Below are positions 6,124 through 8,909 of a DNA stretch of 8,909 nucleotides, one piece after another. Under the pieces are notes generated by a model that saw nothing but the letters and a program-made list of their open reading frames with translations, did no database searches and had not been told where the DNA came from. The stretch spans positions 1-8,909 of the forward strand of contig JAQVAJ010000040.1 in NCBI GenBank assembly GCA_028690885.1. The letters are read 5' to 3'. Each line of letters begins with the position of its first letter. Within the stretch, counting starts at the first letter, position 1. The position numbers were made by a program, and so were the translations under genes. Origin of the DNA: Clostridia bacterium (lineage in GTDB: Bacteria > Bacillota > Clostridia > DUPQ01).

Positions 6124-7527
6124 TTATTTACCAGATTCCCTGTCTTTAAGCCTTTCAACTAATGGCATGCATATAGTTTCAAGATACTTCGAGCCAAGCA
6201 CCATCACAACATCCCCTGGCTGTACATGTTCATAAAGGTAGTCTTCTATTGCTTTGTAAGAAGGAAGATATATTGAATCTGTTCCATTCTTTTGTATAGC
6301 TTCTGCCAGTTTCTTGCCTGACACTTCAAAATCTGCTGATTCTCTATCATTATATATGTCAGCAATTATAGCTATATCAGCTTTAGCAAAGCATTTTGCA
6401 AACTCACTAAACAGCACTCTGACCCTGGAAAATGTATGTGCTTCGAAAGCAGCATATAGTTTTCTGTGTTTCATTTTACTGGCTGTGTCCAGTGTTACAG
6501 CTATCTCTGTCGGATGGTGTGCGTAATCGGAGTATACTTTTACTCCATCAGCCTCTCCTTGTAAATCAAATCTTCTTTTTGCTCCATGGATATATGAAAG
6601 ATGACTGCTTGCTTTGTTAAGATCAGCTCCTAATATATCCATAACTGCTATTACTGCCAATGAATTAAGCACATTATGCATACCTTCAGCACCAAGACTT
6701 ACCCGGCAGACTTTTATATCTTTAGTATATAAGTCATATGAAGCTTTTCCATCAGAATTTATAACAATATCAATAGCTGTGTAATTCAATGCCTTATTAT
6801 TCAATCCGTAATATACTACATTACACTTAACCTGTGAAGCAACCTCTCTTGTTGGAACATCATCATAACATGCAACAAGATAACCGTCTTTATCAGTTCT
6901 GTTTGCAAATTCCAAAAAAGACTTCTTCATGTTATCAAAAGTCTTGAACCAGTCAACATGATCGAAATCTATATTTAAAATTACTGATATATATGGATTC
7001 AGTTTCAGAAAACTTCCATTGAATTCACATGCTTCAGTTATGAAGTAGTCAGAATTACCGCTTTTTACATTCCCGTTTAGAAAAGGAGCTTCGCCCCCGT
7101 CATGTATAGTAGCATCAAAATTCATCTGCTCCAATAGGTAAGCTGCAAGAGTTGTTGTTGTAGTCTTACCATGTGCTCCGGAAATAGCTATGCTGTATTT
7201 GAATTCATCCATTATTTTACCAAGAAGAAGCGCTCTGTCCATTAGCGGTATGTTGTTTTTTTCTGCAAATATATACTCCGCATTGTCTGAATGAACAGCT
7301 GCTGTATACACTACCAGGTCGGGTTTGCCCATTTTTTTGCTGTCATGTGGAACATATACTTCAATACCCATGGATATCAGCTTATCCATAGTATGAGTGT
7401 GCTCTATATCTGAACCAGTAACTTTTATTCCTTTTTCAAACAGAAGTATTGCAAGACCGGACATGGATGAGCCGTTAATGCCTATGAAATGAACATGGTT
7501 GATGCCTTTTAAAAATTCCGCTTTCAT
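6124..7527 (-). CDS. murC-like: Divergent MurC-like Mur ligase (UDP-N-acetylmuramate--L-alanine ligase family)
   Basis: The 467 residues show all three Mur ligase domains: an N-terminal UDP-binding Rossmann segment HFIGINGSSMSGLA (13-26), the ATP P-loop SGAHGKTTTTT (116-126), a metal-site region TEACEFNGSFLKL (164-176) with His190, then GAKRRF (315-320), SDYAHHPTEI (333-342) and FEAHTFSR (361-368). Canonical MurC adds L-alanine to UDP-MurNAc in the cytoplasm. Length and overall pattern fit MurC, but several signature positions are unusual: GINGSSMSG for GIGGxGMSG, AHGK for THGK, FEAHT for FQPHT, SDYAHHP for DDYxHHP, and LGSKY where MurC normally ends near VGAGD. It may be a second, specialised paralog. 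Mpl fits less well. The ATG overlaps the DUF1667 stop; the only GGAGG lies 13 bases upstream, so translation probably relies on coupling. Confidence 0.82.
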   Translation of the reverse strand: MKAEFLKGINHVHFIGINGSSMSGLAILLFEKGIKVTGSDIEHTHTMDKLISMGIEVYVPHDSKKMGKPDLVVYTAAVHSDNAEYIFAEKNNIPLMDRALLLGKIMDEFKYSIAISGAHGKTTTTTLAAYLLEQMNFDATIHDGGEAPFLNGNVKSGNSDYFITEACEFNGSFLKLNPYISVILNIDFDHVDWFKTFDNMKKSFLEFANRTDKDGYLVACYDDVPTREVASQVKCNVVYYGLNNKALNYTAIDIVINSDGKASYDLYTKDIKVCRVSLGAEGMHNVLNSLAVIAVMDILGADLNKASSHLSYIHGAKRRFDLQGEADGVKVYSDYAHHPTEIAVTLDTASKMKHRKLYAAFEAHTFSRVRVLFSEFAKCFAKADIAIIADIYNDRESADFEVSGKKLAEAIQKNGTDSIYLPSYKAIEDYLYEHVQPGDVVMVLGSKYLETICMPLVERLKDRESGK

Positions 7528-7895
7528 TCTTTTTCAAGTGCCTCCAGTGTCTGGGTAGCTACTATATCAGCCCCTGTTCCACAAACATCTTTGATTATGA
7601 CGTCTCCTTGCCTTACTGGAGCTTTTACTTTCACACAGCATATACTCTTCATAACATCCTGTATTTTATCTTTTCCTATAGGTTTGCTGGTTTTTACAGG
7701 ACAGACAGTATATCTTGCATTATCAGTTTTAACAGAGGAAGTCACCATTCTTGTCGGTGAAAGGATTTCTGCAGTTGCGTATTCTATACCTCTTTTGCAG
7801 CTATAACCTTCCATGCTTTTAATGCCGGTTTCATCATATTCAACATGTATCGTGCAGCCCTTTGGACATACTATGCAGGTTATATCTTTCTTCAT
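7524..7895 (-). CDS. DUF1667 domain protein, cysteine-cluster partner of the upstream oxidoreductase
   Basis: This 123-residue soluble protein begins with CxxCPxGC (Cys7, Cys10, Cys14) followed by a fourth cysteine in GYSCKRG (Cys33). That arrangement suggests an Fe-S cluster or bound metal. A further conserved-looking VCPVKTSKPIGKDKI segment lies at residues 64-77. Length and motifs match DUF1667, a family nearly always encoded directly after glycerol-3-phosphate-type oxidoreductases, so it probably acts as an electron-transfer subunit of that complex. Nobody to my knowledge has fixed its biochemical role. The start at 7895 is backed by GAGG seven bases upstream and a 4-base ATGA overlap with the oxidoreductase. 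Its own stop overlaps the MurC-like start in the same way, so all three genes are probably translated together. Confidence 0.9.
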   Translation of the reverse strand: MKKDITCIVCPKGCTIHVEYDETGIKSMEGYSCKRGIEYATAEILSPTRMVTSSVKTDNARYTVCPVKTSKPIGKDKIQDVMKSICCVKVKAPVRQGDVIIKDVCGTGADIVATQTLEALEKE

Positions 7896-8909
7896 TGTTC
7901 AACCTCTATAATCAGATCATATATATTTTTCCCATTATCGGTTATTGAAAACAGATCTGATGCTTTGATTTCCACTGATTCCATCTCTGAAGGTATGAGT
8001 CTTATTACCTTCTTTTTTGCTATAACTTCATCATTCATAATCGCTTTTATAACTACATCCTTGTATCTAGCTTTTGAGCGGAAAAATACTTTTATCTTTT
8101 CTTCCGGATCTTTTAAATATATATGCTGAGGCAGTACATACCTCAAACCATTACCTGGAATAACTTTTATTTCGGGCTTGGTTTTCTTCTGTTCTAACAA
8201 ATCATCAAGATATTTCTTTGCGCTTTTAGCTGCTTTCTGACCTTCCATTGTTACATAATCCACTAAATCATGCACATGAAGAACATTCCCGCAGGCAAAT
8301 ATACCTTCAATATCAGTTTCCAGATCCTGGTCGACATACGCTCCGCCTGTAACCTGATACATACCCACACCCATCTGCTCTGTCAGTTCATTTTCCGGTA
8401 TTAACCCGACGGATAACAAAAGAGTGTCGCACTCAACATATTCTTCCGTTCCTTTAATAGGCATCATGTTCTTATCAACTTTAGCTGTAGTTACTCCGGT
8501 AACTCTGCCTTTACCATGAATCTTTACTATTGTAGTAGAAAGGTGCAAAGGTATATTGAAGTCATCAAGACACTGTACGATATTCCTGGTAAGACCACCA
8601 GGATAATCCATTATCTCATACACTCCCTGGACCTTAATTCCTTCAAGTGTAAGCCTTCTTGCCATTATAAGCCCTATATCCCCGCTTCCAAGTATAACTG
8701 CCTTTGAACCGGGCAGTATACCTTCCATATTAACAAATCTCTGAGCAGTACCAGCCGTGAATATACCTGCGACATTAGCACCTGGAATCCTTAATGCTCC
8801 TCTTGGTCTTTCCCTGCATCCCATTGCAAGTATCACGGCTTTTGCCTTAATAGTCATAAATCCATATTCAGGATTTACAGCATACATCGTTTTATTGTTA
8901 TCAGCGCCA
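7892..8909 (-). CDS. NAD(P)/FAD-dependent oxidoreductase of the glycerol-3-phosphate cluster (N-terminus outside window)
   Basis: The visible part is 338 codons and the frame stays open to the window edge, so the N-terminal FAD Rossmann motif is missing. The Met at 8887 is internal. What is visible: the AKAVILAMGCRERPRGA segment typical of this family, a second nucleotide-binding loop VILGSGDIG (about residues 71-79), the segment PENEL, and the late FAD-contact motif IFACGNVLHVHDLVDYV (about residues 202-219). A roughly 110-residue tail follows that fits the C-terminal domain of these proteins. Family members usually accompany an FAD glycerol-3-phosphate dehydrogenase and a DUF1667 protein and are thought to pass electrons in glycerol-3-phosphate oxidation; the exact acceptor is not established. 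Its TGA overlaps the next gene's ATG by 4 bases. The family call is firm; the physiological substrate is inferred from usual neighbours. Confidence 0.9.
   Translation of the reverse strand, partial: GADNNKTMYAVNPEYGFMTIKAKAVILAMGCRERPRGALRIPGANVAGIFTAGTAQRFVNMEGILPGSKAVILGSGDIGLIMARRLTLEGIKVQGVYEIMDYPGGLTRNIVQCLDDFNIPLHLSTTIVKIHGKGRVTGVTTAKVDKNMMPIKGTEEYVECDTLLLSVGLIPENELTEQMGVGMYQVTGGAYVDQDLETDIEGIFACGNVLHVHDLVDYVTMEGQKAAKSAKKYLDDLLEQKKTKPEIKVIPGNGLRYVLPQHIYLKDPEEKIKVFFRSKARYKDVVIKAIMNDEVIAKKKVIRLIPSEMESVEIKASDLFSITDNGKNIYDLIIEVEQ

Noticed and set aside
6124..7527. Mpl (UDP-MurNAc:tripeptide ligase) as identity of the Mur ligase
   Set aside because: Mpl-type signatures such as the GICGTxMGGLA loop and the EPRSNTxRRR-like segment are absent; FEAHTFSR and EACEFxxSFLK fit MurC better.
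8885..8887. ATG at 8887 as the true start of the oxidoreductase
   Set aside because: The frame remains open upstream to the window edge, and the N-terminal FAD-binding segment required by the family would be missing; the gene is cut by the window.

Overview
The window looks like chromosome from a low-GC Gram-positive bacterium, most likely class Clostridia. The DNA is AT-rich by eye, Shine-Dalgarno sites are strong GGAGG types, and the oxidoreductase/DUF1667 pair and the MurC-like protein resemble clostridial versions. Family or genus cannot be fixed from this sequence. Every gene I can support lies on the minus strand, so transcription runs from high to low coordinates. No RNA genes, CRISPR arrays, insertion sequences or attachment sites were seen, and no stretch over 300 bases lacks a gene.

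Right-hand operon (8909 to 6124): the C-terminal part of an FAD/NAD(P)-dependent oxidoreductase of the type found beside glycerol-3-phosphate dehydrogenase, then a DUF1667 cysteine-cluster protein, then a divergent MurC-like Mur ligase. Both junctions are 4-base ATGA overlaps, so the three are probably translationally coupled. A 7-bp perfect hairpin at 6077-6093 follows and probably ends the transcript.

Left-hand operon (6046 to beyond base 1): a promoter with 17-bp spacing (TTGCCC / TATAAT) sits inside and just after that hairpin. Its predicted start falls on or next to the ATG of the next gene, which suggests a leaderless or nearly leaderless message. The genes in order are: a two-helix membrane protein of unknown function; a compact cytoplasmic GH29 alpha-L-fucosidase-like protein; a VTC-type tunnel-fold (polyphosphate polymerase-like) protein; a DUF4956 membrane protein; a CotH-family kinase with a membrane anchor and a TTG start; and a membrane-anchored TIM-barrel glycoside-hydrolase-like protein with a CBM9-like C-terminal region, cut off by the window edge. 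Gaps are 3, 43, 11, 11 and 8 bases.

VTC, DUF4956 and CotH proteins often occur together in bacteria without an agreed joint function. Here they are bracketed by two carbohydrate-active proteins. The best reading, which is inference, is a membrane-linked module that makes, modifies or trims a surface polymer, possibly with phosphate chemistry. That module is the most interesting content. The divergent MurC joined to glycerol-3-phosphate-type redox genes comes second.
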